Notes: generated from the sequence alone by a model not told the origin. Numbered from the stretch's first letter, positions 24,969 through 37,524 are shown. The stretch is DNA of 47,462 nucleotides from an uncultured Bacteroidia bacterium (GCA_905478335.1 CAJQIC010000007.1:1-47462); one strand, 5' to 3'. A program made the numbers and translations.

Positions 24969-25872
24969 ATGAGAAGCGCCACCACTCTTATTTCTATTCT
25001 ATTTGTTGTTGGGTTATTAAACTGCACACAACAGTCGCAGGCTGATCGAACCGACGATGATAATTTGCAAGATTCAGATACAGTCATTAGTGCTTCTGAC
25101 ACAATAAAAAGTGTCGTATATCATTTTTCACGGGATACCATTCGACAAAAACTTGTAACAAAATCAAAACGAAATGAACTTAGGGTCATTCATGTATTTG
25201 TCCCCTTATGCGACAATGAATTTCAAGGCATTGTGCCGGTCAATTCAAGTTTAGGTGACGGCACCAACTTAAGGACGAACCTCTACTGGGGTGCTGGTTA
25301 CGGAATAAAAACCCATTTTAAAAGGAGTGCCAAGTGGCAAACCGTTGGGTCAACCTACGATATCAATAAACATGTTTTGGAAAGGATTGTGTTTAAGCGA
25401 ACAGATCAGAATGTCATCATAGTTGCAGATGCCTATCGAGGAGATGAAATGGGACAGTGTGTAACAGACTATTTTAACACGCTTGCCGGTATTAAGTCAG
25501 ACACAATTACCCTTGGCGATACCAGCCTTGTTATTGGGACGACAACGGATTTGGTAGTTTTTAACGGGCACAATGGCTTAATGGATGTAACCATTGATAC
25601 GGTTTTTAATAAGGATGGTGTGATGAAAGATGCCGTAGCCATTGCTTGCGTATCCCATAGTTATTTTGAATAAATCTGGGGGATATCCATTGGTGATGAC
25701 CGCTCATTTACTTGCACCAGAGGCCTACGTGCTCGATCACATTGTAGATGCATGGATTAAAAATAAGTCGGCAGAGGACATTCGTTTTGCCGCCGCAGAG
25801 GGATATCATGGCGTTCAGAAATGCGGAATTAGAGGAGCTTCAAATCTTTTTGTCACGGGTTGGGATCATTAA
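24969..25872 (+). pseudogene. Lipoprotein gene broken by a single-base frameshift
   Basis: Two overlapping frames make one protein of about 300 residues if one T is removed from the TTTT run at 25664-25667. The first frame starts at MRSATTLISIL, with a lipobox near GLLNC, and stops at TAA 25671-25673. The second continues as NKSGGYPLVMTAHLLAPEAY and ends with RGASNLFVTGWDH, a coherent C-terminus. The middle has a short GHNGLMD segment. The family is present in other Bacteroidota as an unnamed protein; I do not know its function. The break may be real decay or a one-base sequencing error. Confidence 0.75.
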
Positions 25873-25995
25873 CGACTCATTACATTATGTCTCTTTTGGT
25901 GTTCATAATGTGATGATTATATGAGAAAACTGACGGTAATTGTTATGTCTGCAGTTTTATAGATGTATATATTCGTCTTTGTAAAAAATCAAAAA

Positions 25996-26700
25996 ATGAA
26001 AAAAGCGCTTGGCCTAGTGGCAATGATGGTTCTTGTGATGGCAGGAATAGAAAGCTGTAAACATGAACCAGAAGAGGAGGTACAACTAACAGAGACGATT
26101 ACTGCCGTATCTACCGCCGATACTTGTAGTTTAGATACAGTATATTTTGTAAACGACATCCTTCCAATAATTTCATCTAATTGTGCCATGAGTGGTTGTC
26201 ACGACGCCGATACGAAGTCCGACGGAGTTGATCTTTCAACGTACGACAAAATTATCGCAACGGGTGATATAAAACCTGGTGATGCCGATGGAAGTGATTT
26301 ATATGAGGTTTTGGTTGAATCGGACCCAGACAAGATAATGCCACCGCCCCCAGCAACACTTACTCCAGAGCAAAAAAATGCGATTAAGATTTGGATAAAC
26401 CAAGGTGCTAAGAACAACAAATGCACGAATAAGTGTGATACATCAAATGTTACTTTTTCCGTGAACGTTTGGCCCATTATTGATGCAACATGTCGAGGCT
26501 GTCACGCTGGAGCCAATGCATCTGGTGGAGTCAGAATTACGAATTATAATCAGGTAAAGGCAATCGTTGATAACGGAGATTTAGCAAACGTGTTAGGTCG
26601 TCAAGGACCAAAAAAACCAATGCCCCCAGGCGGGCCTATTGAAAAATGTGCTAGCGATCAAATAAGAATTTGGATTGCTGAAGGGGCAAAAGACAATTAA
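25996..26700 (+). CDS. Two-domain c-type cytochrome lipoprotein
   Basis: A 234-residue lipoprotein (lipobox GIESC, Cys21) followed by the acidic stretch KHEPEEE, consistent with a Bacteroidota surface-export signal. It contains two haem-like domains of the planctomycete cytochrome c type. The first has CAMSGCH (63-69, a CX4CH spacing) and a possible axial Met115 in KIMPPPP. The second has CRGCH (166-170) and Met209 in KPMPPGG. Each domain ends in an IWIxxGA helix. The start at 25996 is preferred over 25963 because of the signal peptide. The next gene encodes a one-domain relative starting 4 bp after the stop. Confidence 0.85.
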   Translation: MKKALGLVAMMVLVMAGIESCKHEPEEEVQLTETITAVSTADTCSLDTVYFVNDILPIISSNCAMSGCHDADTKSDGVDLSTYDKIIATGDIKPGDADGSDLYEVLVESDPDKIMPPPPATLTPEQKNAIKIWINQGAKNNKCTNKCDTSNVTFSVNVWPIIDATCRGCHAGANASGGVRITNYNQVKAIVDNGDLANVLGRQGPKKPMPPGGPIEKCASDQIRIWIAEGAKDN

Positions 26701-26704
26701 GATT

Positions 26705-27091
26705 ATGAAGAGTTTTTCAATATTATTAGGCTGTGCAACCTTTGTTTTATTAAGCGTTACTTCCTGTTATTACGACGTGGAAGAAGAGTTGTACCTAGGC
26801 AGTACCTGCGACACAACCAATGTGTTGTTTAGCAATCAAGTGTCGCTGGTATTAACAAACAGATGTTTAAACTGCCACAATTCAAATAACGCTGGTGTTA
26901 TTGGTGGTGGCGTGGATTTAGAAGGATATGCCAATGTAAAAACGTACGTCGATAATGGTAAATTACTATCGTCGATAACGCATGATGGTAATGCGTCTTT
27001 TATGCCTAAAAGCGCCAACAATACCATGCTTCCTGTATGTGACATCAACCAAATTACAGCCTGGATAAATGCCGGAGCGCCTAACAACTAA
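26705..27091 (+). CDS. One-domain c-type cytochrome lipoprotein
   Basis: A 128-residue lipoprotein (Cys21 in SVTSCYYD, then DVEEE). It has one CXXCH haem motif, CLNCH (54-58), a probable axial Met100 in SFMPKS, and the same closing helix, ITAWINAGAPNN, as its neighbour. It is clearly a relative of the second domain of the upstream protein. The start at 26705 is 4 bp after the upstream stop and 10 bp before the DUF5777 gene at the other end, so all three should be one operon. Confidence 0.85.
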   Translation: MKSFSILLGCATFVLLSVTSCYYDVEEELYLGSTCDTTNVLFSNQVSLVLTNRCLNCHNSNNAGVIGGGVDLEGYANVKTYVDNGKLLSSITHDGNASFMPKSANNTMLPVCDINQITAWINAGAPNN

Positions 27092-27101
27092 AAATCGCGA
27101 A

Positions 27102-27974
27102 ATGAATAAACTAATATGTATACTTTTTGCATTACTTGTGGTTACTGTTTCTCAAGCACAAGATGATGACGAATTGGCTGGTTTGCTGGATGAGCCGGTG
27201 GTATATGCCCAAAAAACTTTTTACAGCAGTAGAATAGTCAATAGCCATACGACGGAATCAATCGAAAAGAAGGTCCTCGATTTTAGAATTAATCACAGAT
27301 TCGGAGATGTTTCTGAAGGGTATGACAATTTCTTTGGGTTAGACAACGCGGCCATGCGTTTAAGTTTTGATCATGGTATTACAGATAAAATAACCTTGGG
27401 TATAGGCCGAAGTACTTTTCAGAAAACGGTAGACGGTTTTGCCAAGTACAAGTTTTTAAGTCAAATAGAAGAAAACGGTAATATGCCAATCAGTGCGGCA
27501 TACATTGCTGGTATCACCATGAACACTGAAAAAGCGCCTCAAGGGCGTACAAATTATTTTAGTTCACGCATCGGGTACTTGCACCAACTTGTAGTGGCAC
27601 GTAAGTTTAACAATGGATTTTCCGCACAGATTATGCCTACCGTCATTCATCATAATTTGATTGATTCGAGTAAGTATAACAATGACGTATTCTCGATGGG
27701 TATTGGTTTTAAAAAGAAGATTCTTCCCTCCATTACCTTAAACATTGAGTATTTCTGGGTTGCGCCAAATCAAATATCAGATCAGTTTGTAGATCCTTTA
27801 TCAATTGGAATTGACATCAATACAGGGTGGCACACTTTTCAGCTACACTTAACAAATGCAACGGGCACGTTTGAACAAGCGGCCATAACGCAAACCACCA
27901 ATAAATGGTCAAAAGGAAATATTCATTTTGGTTTTAATCTTTCTAGGGAGTTTCAGGCCGGCGGCTTTCATTAA
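27102..27974 (+). CDS. DUF5777 family beta-barrel protein
   Basis: A 290-residue protein with a signal peptide (MNKLICILFALLVVTVSQAQ) and then many amphipathic beta-strands. The segment LDFRINHRFGDVSEGYDNFFG is the DUF5777 signature, followed by ITDKITLGIGRSTF. It is predicted to be an outer-membrane barrel. The start at 27102 is chosen over 27069, whose extra residues overlap the upstream gene and have no signal. DUF5777 genes are often found with haem-binding lipoproteins in Bacteroidota, as here. Its role, whether pore, redox partner or assembly factor, is unproven. Confidence 0.85.
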   Translation: MNKLICILFALLVVTVSQAQDDDELAGLLDEPVVYAQKTFYSSRIVNSHTTESIEKKVLDFRINHRFGDVSEGYDNFFGLDNAAMRLSFDHGITDKITLGIGRSTFQKTVDGFAKYKFLSQIEENGNMPISAAYIAGITMNTEKAPQGRTNYFSSRIGYLHQLVVARKFNNGFSAQIMPTVIHHNLIDSSKYNNDVFSMGIGFKKKILPSITLNIEYFWVAPNQISDQFVDPLSIGIDINTGWHTFQLHLTNATGTFEQAAITQTTNKWSKGNIHFGFNLSREFQAGGFH

Positions 27975-30604
<2,630 letters not shown>

Positions 30605-30618
<14 letters not shown>

Positions 30619-31477
30619 AGGAACAGGCGTCGCAATGGTTACGCCATTTTTAGAAAATTTCGAGGTTGATTTTGAAAGTTTAAAAAAGCTTACAGAGCAT
30701 TTGATTTCAAATGGTGTGCATTATCTAGTAGTGATGGGTACAACAGGCGAAAACCCAACAATTACAGACTTCGAGCAACAAAGAGTCCTTGAAACGATTC
30801 AAGAAGTAAATGAAGGACGTGTTCCTGTTGTTTTTGGAATCGGTGGAAATAACACCAAAGCAGTAATCGAGCGGGCCAAAGGCTTTAATTATGACGGTGT
30901 AGATGGCATCCTTTCAGCAAACCCTTATTACAACAAACCAAACCAAGCGGGTATAGTGAACCACTATACCAAACTGGCTGATGAGGCTAAGGCCCCAATA
31001 ATATTATACAATGTTCCGGGAAGAACGGGTTCGATGATGCACGTGGACACCATCCTAAAGCTGTCTGAACACGAAAACATCGTTGCGGTGAAAGAGGCAT
31101 CAGGTGACTTCGATCACAATATGCAGTTGTTAAAGAATAAGTCAGATGATTTTCTAGTTATTTCTGGCGACGACAACTATACGCTACCGTTCATATCGTT
31201 GGGTATGGCTGGGGTTATATCTGTTATCGGAAATGCTTATCCAAAAGAATTCAGTCAAATGGTGCGCTACGCATTAGACAGTAATTTCGAAAATGCTCGA
31301 TACCTCCATTACCGACTTTTACCGATGATAAATGCCATCTTCGAAGATGGAAATCCAGGTGGAATTAAGTGCGTATTAGAGTCATTAGGTATTTGTGGAA
31401 CGACCATGCGCGAACCTCTATATCCAATATTACCTAAAGTTAGAGAGAAATTAAAAAGCTTGGTAGCCACCATGTAG
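30605..31477 (+). CDS. dapA: 4-hydroxy-tetrahydrodipicolinate synthase
   Basis: DapA condenses pyruvate with aspartate semialdehyde in lysine and diaminopimelate synthesis. The 290-residue TIM barrel shows the Schiff-base lysine Lys163 in VAVKEASGD, the proton-relay Tyr135 in LYNVPGRTG, the GTTGE loop and NPYYNKP. The start is the ATG at 30605 (MDKFRGTGVAM); a TTG two codons upstream is less likely. It overlaps the DUF6913 gene by 14 bp. Confidence 0.96.
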
Positions 31478-31550
31478 CGGAGTTTCTAGCGCTTAGTACA
31501 TTTCCCTATCAGATAACAAACACTTATAAACAGGTTAACGTTGAATACCC

Positions 31551-31583
31551 AAATCAGAATGTTCTGATTTTAAACTAACTTTG
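31551..31583 (+). promoter_or_regulatory. Palindrome plus -7 box upstream of the T9SS cargo gene
   Basis: A perfect 9-bp inverted repeat, AAATCAGAA-TG-TTCTGATTT (31551-31570), lies 5 bp before TAACTTTG (31576-31583), an exact -7 consensus. The palindrome covers the place where a -33 element would be, and no TTTG is found there. It could be an operator site or the dapA terminator. The gene starts 41 bp after the box. Confidence 0.6.
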
Positions 31584-31624
31584 GGCAATGTTTCTTTTAC
31601 GAAACGGTAACAAAGTATCAGAAT

Positions 31625-34600
31625 ATGCTGAAATTCAACCAACAACTACGTTTATGCTTAACAGTTTGTCTACTGTTTAGCTTTCAAATTTTATTTGCCC
31701 AACAAACTTGGTATGTAAACGCCAATATTGGTGATGATTCCTACGACGGAATGAGTGCCACTGATGACGGAGGAGGAATCGGTCCTTTAGCAACTATCCA
31801 AGTGGGTTTAATGATGGCAAACGATTTAGACACACTAAGGGTGTCGGATGGTGAATATTTCGGAGCAATTCTGATTGATAAATCAATTGTTGTATTGGGG
31901 GCAAACCATGGCATAAGTGGTACGGACTCAAGAAATCCAGAAAGTATAATTATGCCAGATATAACGGAGTTAAGTGAACCAGCGAATGGAATTAATTCTA
32001 TGGTAAACATAACGATGAGTGGTGTAATATTTAGTGGGTTTACAGTTAATGGAGATAATCCAAATGTGAATTCAGGAAACGATGTAAATGGTGCAGATGT
32101 AGATTTTTCTTACGGTATTATCTGTTTAGGGGAATACAATGGCGTTGGAATACTTAACAACCGAATTCTGAATATGAACGCAAGTGGTATTGAAGCACTT
32201 GGTAACGTTAATTCACCGAATCGAAATTGTGCCTTTGCCTATAACATGTTTAATAATTTTAGCGACGAGTCTACCGCCATAACTTGTGGAAATGGGTTTT
32301 ACGCAGATGTATTAGAAAACCGCATTGACAACGTAAATAATGGGATTTATGTGTATGACTTTACAACAGCTAGTACAAGACCTTTTGTTATTCAAAAAAA
32401 TACAGTTCATGTACGAAACATAGCATTACAGTTTAACGGGATAAATAATAACGCATCAAACTTGTATGTTGAATCGAACGTATTCAATTCAGCAAACGCA
32501 GGTTCACTCGCTTTCCAAGGTATATCGGTAAGAGAATGTGTTGGCACATCGAATTTGGAGTTACGGAATAACAACATTGATAATTACGAAAATGGAATCT
32601 TCTTGTTTAATGTTGATTTACCTGTCAAGTCTTCGGCATATGATACGATGCGCAGTTGTAATGTTGGTTTGATGAGTATTTCGGCGTTTGAGCAGTCAAG
32701 AACCGATAGTATTTCCATGGAATTTGGATTAATCAGCGAAGCAAGCCAATCGGCAGTAGAGATTTTTGCAGATTCTACGGCAACCATATTTGATATAAGC
32801 AATTGCTTGATACAAGATTGTGTAAAGGGCATATTGGCAGCCGGGAATGTTGCGCTGCGTCCAAACAATACCGCATTTGAACGTCTTGTTAGTTATTATA
32901 TCCAATTGGATTGGGCCAATACGGCAGTAATAAATACAGACCCTGTCGACGCAACCAAGTGTGTTTTTGATGGGAACACAGGAGGGTCAAATACAATTAT
33001 GTCAAACTTTGATGTAGAGAATCAAATCAAACACTACATGGACGACGAGTCATTCGGATTTGTGACTTTTCATGCGGACAATGTATACGTTTCAGGTGTT
33101 GACGGTAACAGTTTTATAAGACGAGGAATTGAAACATCAGTCGATGATGATCATATCCGGGTGACCCAAATCATGGGTGCAGAAGATTTAGTTGCCGACA
33201 AGCAATTGCATATGCACATGTATGGACCTAACGAGGCATCAACGCTTACAGTAGACGCATCGAGCAAGCAAGTATTTATATATGACACGTTAACGGTGAC
33301 CAACGGTTTACAACTAAACGCTGGTCGTTTAAACACAAGAAGCGGACTTGTATCGGTGGGTGAAATTCTTATTACTCCTGCCAACAAATCGGTTTTAGCT
33401 CCAGGTGCGAGTTATGTTGACGGACCTTTGGAAATTGTGGTCCAATCTAATAATACAGATTCTATCATGTTCCCTGTCGGGACGGCTTTTGGGGCACGAC
33501 CTCTAGCCATATATCTAGCCAATAGTTCAATAGGAAACTGGGATAAAATCTTGGTTTCGCTCGAACAAGGTATTACACCGAATCTTCCAGTGTCAAACGG
33601 GATATCACATGTGTCGGACGTTCATTATTGGAGCGTAACGTCAAGCAACATGCTGCCACATGATGAAATCAAGTATCGCGGCGCATATTCTGTATTTGGC
33701 ACGGACGACGAAGCAGGTGAAGCAGCAACTTTGCGAATGGCTACTGTTCGAAACGGCGAATGGTGGAGCATTGGGGGTGTTGGTTCAGCCGATGGTAATG
33801 GTTTTATACAAAGTACAATGCCTAATACCGAATTGAGCCATGTTGCCTTGGCAAATTCTAAAAATGGTCAAAACCGTTTGGGTAAAAGTGATTTGATCGC
33901 TGCATTCGATGCTTTAACGGCTTGTGCCGGTGATCCTGTAAGTTTTAAAAACAACTCGACCGCATTAACTGGAAATATTATTACCTACGGATGGGACTTC
34001 GGGGATACATCAACAACCAGTGATACCTCGTCTGTAGCAAATCCGACTTATGCCTATCGCACCGCCGGTGATTACACCGTGATGTTCTATATATCATCAG
34101 ATTCTGGTGATCGGGATACGGTTTATAAAACACTTTCGGTTTATGGTAAGCCAAATGTGGGATTTGATGAAGTAATGAATTGTTTCCCGCAAGCTTGTCA
34201 GTTTACTGATACAAGCAGCGTACCTAGACCAAATGATATTGAGTCTTATACGTGGTCTATAGATGGCGACACATATAATACAGGAAGCGTGGTTCACAAT
34301 TTTGATACAACAGGTAGCTACGATGTAAAGTTGGTCATCGTAACCACCTATGGGTGTAATGACTCATTGACCAAAACTTTATTCCACGGTGATACGGTTC
34401 GAATGTCCATAACCCCATCAAGTGATTTTACCATTTGTGCGGGAGACACAGCTCAGATATCAGCGTCAGCTGGTTTGGATAGTTATGTTTGGAATACAGG
34501 CGCGACAACCCAAGCCATTCAAGCAAGTCAAGCGCAAACCTATGTTGTAACGGGATACAACGGTAACAATTGTTTTGCTACTGATTCTGTAGCCATGGCA

Positions 34601-35107
34601 CTTGCCCCTTCCCCTACTGCAAATGCGGGAGCAGACGTATCGATTAAGTTTGGCAAAACCACAGTTCTACAAGGTTCTGGTGGTGGAGATTATTTATGGT
34701 CTCCTGCAACATCGCTAGACGACGCAACAAGCTCAAACCCAACTGCATCGCCGCAAGAAACAACAACTTATGTGCTAACAGTTACAAACGGCACTGGATG
34801 TACCGACCAAGATACGGCAATCGTCAATGTCGATGTTCCAGAGTTTATAAAAGTGCCAAATATATTAACACCAAACGCCGACGGATTTAACGATGTATGG
34901 GACTTATCCGAAGTGCCTGATATTGGTAATACCAAAGTGAGTGTCGTCAATAGGTGGGGTAAAACGGTATTTAGCTCCAACGATTACCAGCACGATTGGG
35001 CAGGCACCTACGAAGGTGAACCGTTGCCTGATGGTGTCTACATTTACATCATAGAAGGAAGCTTGTTTTACGATACTTTAAAAGGACCAATGCAAATAAT
35101 TAGATAA
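31625..35107 (+). CDS. T9SS type B secreted protein, beta-helix and PKD domains
   Basis: A 1160-residue secreted protein with a signal peptide ending near LFAQ. Residues about 30-480 are a right-handed parallel beta-helix (repeats such as GILNNRILNMNASGIEALG and VLENRIDNVNNGIYV). PKD-type domains follow, including GWDFGDTSTT and YTWSIDGDT. The tail carries the gliding-motility-associated C-terminal domain, with PNILTPNADGFND, VVNRWGKTVF and GVYIYIIEG (about 1070-1160). That is the T9SS type B sorting signal. It is followed 4 bp later by a PorP/SprF-type gene, the usual partner for type B cargo. Adhesion or surface-matrix function is inferred. Confidence 0.92.
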   Translation: MLKFNQQLRLCLTVCLLFSFQILFAQQTWYVNANIGDDSYDGMSATDDGGGIGPLATIQVGLMMANDLDTLRVSDGEYFGAILIDKSIVVLGANHGISGTDSRNPESIIMPDITELSEPANGINSMVNITMSGVIFSGFTVNGDNPNVNSGNDVNGADVDFSYGIICLGEYNGVGILNNRILNMNASGIEALGNVNSPNRNCAFAYNMFNNFSDESTAITCGNGFYADVLENRIDNVNNGIYVYDFTTASTRPFVIQKNTVHVRNIALQFNGINNNASNLYVESNVFNSANAGSLAFQGISVRECVGTSNLELRNNNIDNYENGIFLFNVDLPVKSSAYDTMRSCNVGLMSISAFEQSRTDSISMEFGLISEASQSAVEIFADSTATIFDISNCLIQDCVKGILAAGNVALRPNNTAFERLVSYYIQLDWANTAVINTDPVDATKCVFDGNTGGSNTIMSNFDVENQIKHYMDDESFGFVTFHADNVYVSGVDGNSFIRRGIETSVDDDHIRVTQIMGAEDLVADKQLHMHMYGPNEASTLTVDASSKQVFIYDTLTVTNGLQLNAGRLNTRSGLVSVGEILITPANKSVLAPGASYVDGPLEIVVQSNNTDSIMFPVGTAFGARPLAIYLANSSIGNWDKILVSLEQGITPNLPVSNGISHVSDVHYWSVTSSNMLPHDEIKYRGAYSVFGTDDEAGEAATLRMATVRNGEWWSIGGVGSADGNGFIQSTMPNTELSHVALANSKNGQNRLGKSDLIAAFDALTACAGDPVSFKNNSTALTGNIITYGWDFGDTSTTSDTSSVANPTYAYRTAGDYTVMFYISSDSGDRDTVYKTLSVYGKPNVGFDEVMNCFPQACQFTDTSSVPRPNDIESYTWSIDGDTYNTGSVVHNFDTTGSYDVKLVIVTTYGCNDSLTKTLFHGDTVRMSITPSSDFTICAGDTAQISASAGLDSYVWNTGATTQAIQASQAQTYVVTGYNGNNCFATDSVAMALAPSPTANAGADVSIKFGKTTVLQGSGGGDYLWSPATSLDDATSSNPTASPQETTTYVLTVTNGTGCTDQDTAIVNVDVPEFIKVPNILTPNADGFNDVWDLSEVPDIGNTKVSVVNRWGKTVFSSNDYQHDWAGTYEGEPLPDGVYIYIIEGSLFYDTLKGPMQIIR

Positions 35108-35111
35108 CAAA

Positions 35112-36482
35112 ATGAAAAATCTTAACATGAAACTTTACGCTTTGTTAGCCTTAATTATTACATCGGCTAACGTTTACGCACAGCAAGTACCGCTTTACTC
35201 GCAGTACTATTTCAATAAATTTATTTATAACCCGGCCATGACGGGCCACGAGGGAAGCACGCAAGCCTCATTGTTCGGAAGAAACCAATATACGGGGTTA
35301 GATGGATTTCAAACTGCAGGGGCCACGGTTAGTGGTCAGGTTAATGACGGCAAGGTTGGGCTAGGGCTGTATTTGATAAATGATGCAACCATGCTACAAA
35401 CACAAAACAGTGTGTATGGTAATTATGCGTATAACATCGCTCTAAGCGATGAAAATAAACTGTCTCTTGGTTTTGCCTTGGGTGTATTAAGTAATCGATT
35501 TAATACGGAGAATATTATTTCAAACGATCCAAATGATCCGGCTTTACGGTTACTAAATGCAAGACCAGGTGCTGTTATTGATGCGTCTATTGGCGCAAAC
35601 TTGAAACTTGGGAATTTTCAATTTGGACTTTCAGTTCCACAATTCTTAGGAAGCAGTCAAGAGTATACAGATTTACAGCAGTCTTCATTAATGTTAGATC
35701 TTCAAAACCACATTATGGTTATGACTTCATACGACATTTGGGCAAGCGACGATTTTAAAGTGCAACCCATGTTGTTGCTTAAAAACACAAAGAATGCTCC
35801 CGGGCAATTCGATATAAACTTAGTCGCTGATTGGGTGAATAAAGGTTGGTTAGGCGCAGCATACCGAGATGGGTATGGTGTAACGGCCATGGCTGGTTTG
35901 CGTATTGCCGAAAAACTAAAGTTTGGCTATTCGTATGATTGGTCTACAGGAGATTATAGCCAAGCATTAGGCGGAAGCCATGAGGTGATGGTTGGTATTG
36001 ATTTGGGTCAGAAACGTGATGACAAGGCAACGCAAGAAGAGATGAATCGCCTGAAAAGCGAGATGGCTAACAAACATGCTTCGGACATGAAGAGTCAGGA
36101 CAAAAAGATTGAAGATTTAGAAAATCAACTGGCGCGAGTAGAAACAAAGAAACGAGAAGTAGATACGGTATATGTTGTTCAAAAAGTGGAGGTAGCAAAA
36201 AGTACCCCTACTAAAACTGCGGATGGCTCTGGAAAGTCTGCTGGAGAGCAAGCCGGTTCTGGTAACTTCATTGTAGTAGCTGGTTCGTTTTCTGAAGAGG
36301 TGAACGCCACAAGGTATTTCAATTCTCTAGTAAATAAAGGGTTTAGTCCGTATATGTATTACGACAAAAGCGGCACATACTATGTACATTTAGGGAAATA
36401 CTACTTTAAGCAAGAGGCCAGAGACTTTGCAAAAGCAAATGCGAAGAAAGGCGTTAAGCTTTGGGTAAAAACCTTGAAATAG
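35112..36482 (+). CDS. PorP/SprF-type outer-membrane protein with C-terminal SPOR domain
   Basis: A 456-residue protein with a signal peptide (ANVYAQQ). The barrel of the PorP/SprF family covers about residues 24-295, with QQVPLYSQYYFNKFIYNPAMTG, the family's opening signature. A charged coiled-coil segment follows (about 300-345, MNRLKSEMANKHAS) with a low-complexity linker. A C-terminal SPOR domain (385-456, NFIVVAGSFSEE to WVKTLK) binds denuded peptidoglycan glycans in other proteins. PorP/SprF proteins are needed for export of type B cargo by T9SS; the cargo gene is directly upstream. The SPOR addition would tie the barrel to peptidoglycan. Confidence 0.9.
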   Translation: MKNLNMKLYALLALIITSANVYAQQVPLYSQYYFNKFIYNPAMTGHEGSTQASLFGRNQYTGLDGFQTAGATVSGQVNDGKVGLGLYLINDATMLQTQNSVYGNYAYNIALSDENKLSLGFALGVLSNRFNTENIISNDPNDPALRLLNARPGAVIDASIGANLKLGNFQFGLSVPQFLGSSQEYTDLQQSSLMLDLQNHIMVMTSYDIWASDDFKVQPMLLLKNTKNAPGQFDINLVADWVNKGWLGAAYRDGYGVTAMAGLRIAEKLKFGYSYDWSTGDYSQALGGSHEVMVGIDLGQKRDDKATQEEMNRLKSEMANKHASDMKSQDKKIEDLENQLARVETKKREVDTVYVVQKVEVAKSTPTKTADGSGKSAGEQAGSGNFIVVAGSFSEEVNATRYFNSLVNKGFSPYMYYDKSGTYYVHLGKYYFKQEARDFAKANAKKGVKLWVKTLK

Positions 36483-36555
36483 GCCAACAAAACAGCATAG
36501 CTGTTGCTTGTTTAAACGATTGGTTTAATAGAATCGGGTTGTAAGCAGTTGCCGA

Positions 36556-37524
36556 TTACAATAGCTTTCCGATGATATCTTCTACAGAGATACCTTCAGC
36601 TTCAGCTTTGTAGTTTTTCACCAATCGGTGTCGAAGAACATAATTTGCAATTGACTTTACGTCTTCGATGTCTGGGGAATATTTGCCGTTCATTAAGGCA
36701 TTACATTTTGCTGCCAAAACCAGATTTTGACTTGCTCTTGGACCAGCACCATAACCTAAATATTGATTAACATATTCTGAGGCGTTAGGTAGGTGAGGTC
36801 TCGTTTTACCAACGAGTTTTACAGCATATTCTAAGACATTGTCAGCTATCGGTACGTTTCGTACCAATTCTTGAAACGCAATTATCTCTTTAGCCGAGAT
36901 CACTTTTTTAACTTCTGGCATTGCGTTGCCAGTTGTACGCTTCACAATTTCAATCTCATCTTTTTCAGACGGATAATCTAAGGTGATGTTGAACATAAAT
37001 CGATCAAGTTGTGCCTCCGGTAACGGGTAAGTTCCTTCTTGTTCGATTGGGTTTTGTGTGGCTAAAACAAAAAATGGTTTAGGAAGCTTGTGATCATGCC
37101 CGGCTACTGTAACCGTTTTTTCTTGCATGGCTTCCAGCAAAGCCGCCTGAGTTTTAGGTGGCGTACGGTTAATCTCATCGGCAAGAACAATGTTGGCAAA
37201 CAATGGCCCTTTTGAAAACTTGAAGTTTCGTTCTTCATCCAGAATCTCCGAACCAGTAATGTCAGATGGCATTAAATCTGGGGTGAACTGAATACGATTA
37301 AAGCTTAAATCTAACACGTCTGCAATGGTGTTGATCAGTAGCGTTTTGGCTAAACCAGGTACACCAATTAACAGGCTATGACCATTACAAAATATAGACG
37401 TTAAAACGCCTTCAACAACATGATCTTGTCCAACAATAACTTTAGATATTTCTGCTTTAAGCTCGTTGGTTATTTGCTTAAGCGCGTCAGCCGCTTCGAC
37501 ATCATTTTTATACATTTCACTCAT
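36556..37524 (-). CDS. MoxR family AAA ATPase
   Basis: A 322-residue MoxR-type AAA+ ATPase, thought to act as a chaperone for assembly of protein or metal complexes. It has Walker A GVPGLAKT (54-61), Walker B VLADEINR (about 111-118), sensor and arginine-finger regions (PIEQEGTYPLPEAQLDRF, a family signature) and a C-terminal helical lid. The partners usually encoded next to it (DUF58 and BatA/BatB proteins) are absent here; instead it ends an operon of SurA-type chaperones. It overlaps surA by 8 bp. Confidence 0.92.
   Translation of the reverse strand: MSEMYKNDVEAADALKQITNELKAEISKVIVGQDHVVEGVLTSIFCNGHSLLIGVPGLAKTLLINTIADVLDLSFNRIQFTPDLMPSDITGSEILDEERNFKFSKGPLFANIVLADEINRTPPKTQAALLEAMQEKTVTVAGHDHKLPKPFFVLATQNPIEQEGTYPLPEAQLDRFMFNITLDYPSEKDEIEIVKRTTGNAMPEVKKVISAKEIIAFQELVRNVPIADNVLEYAVKLVGKTRPHLPNASEYVNQYLGYGAGPRASQNLVLAAKCNALMNGKYSPDIEDVKSIANYVLRHRLVKNYKAEAEGISVEDIIGKLL

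Noticed and set aside
24884-25102. 73-residue extension of the DUF6029 protein
   Set aside because: It has no signal peptide and overlaps the divergent lipoprotein gene; a good signal peptide starts at 24883.
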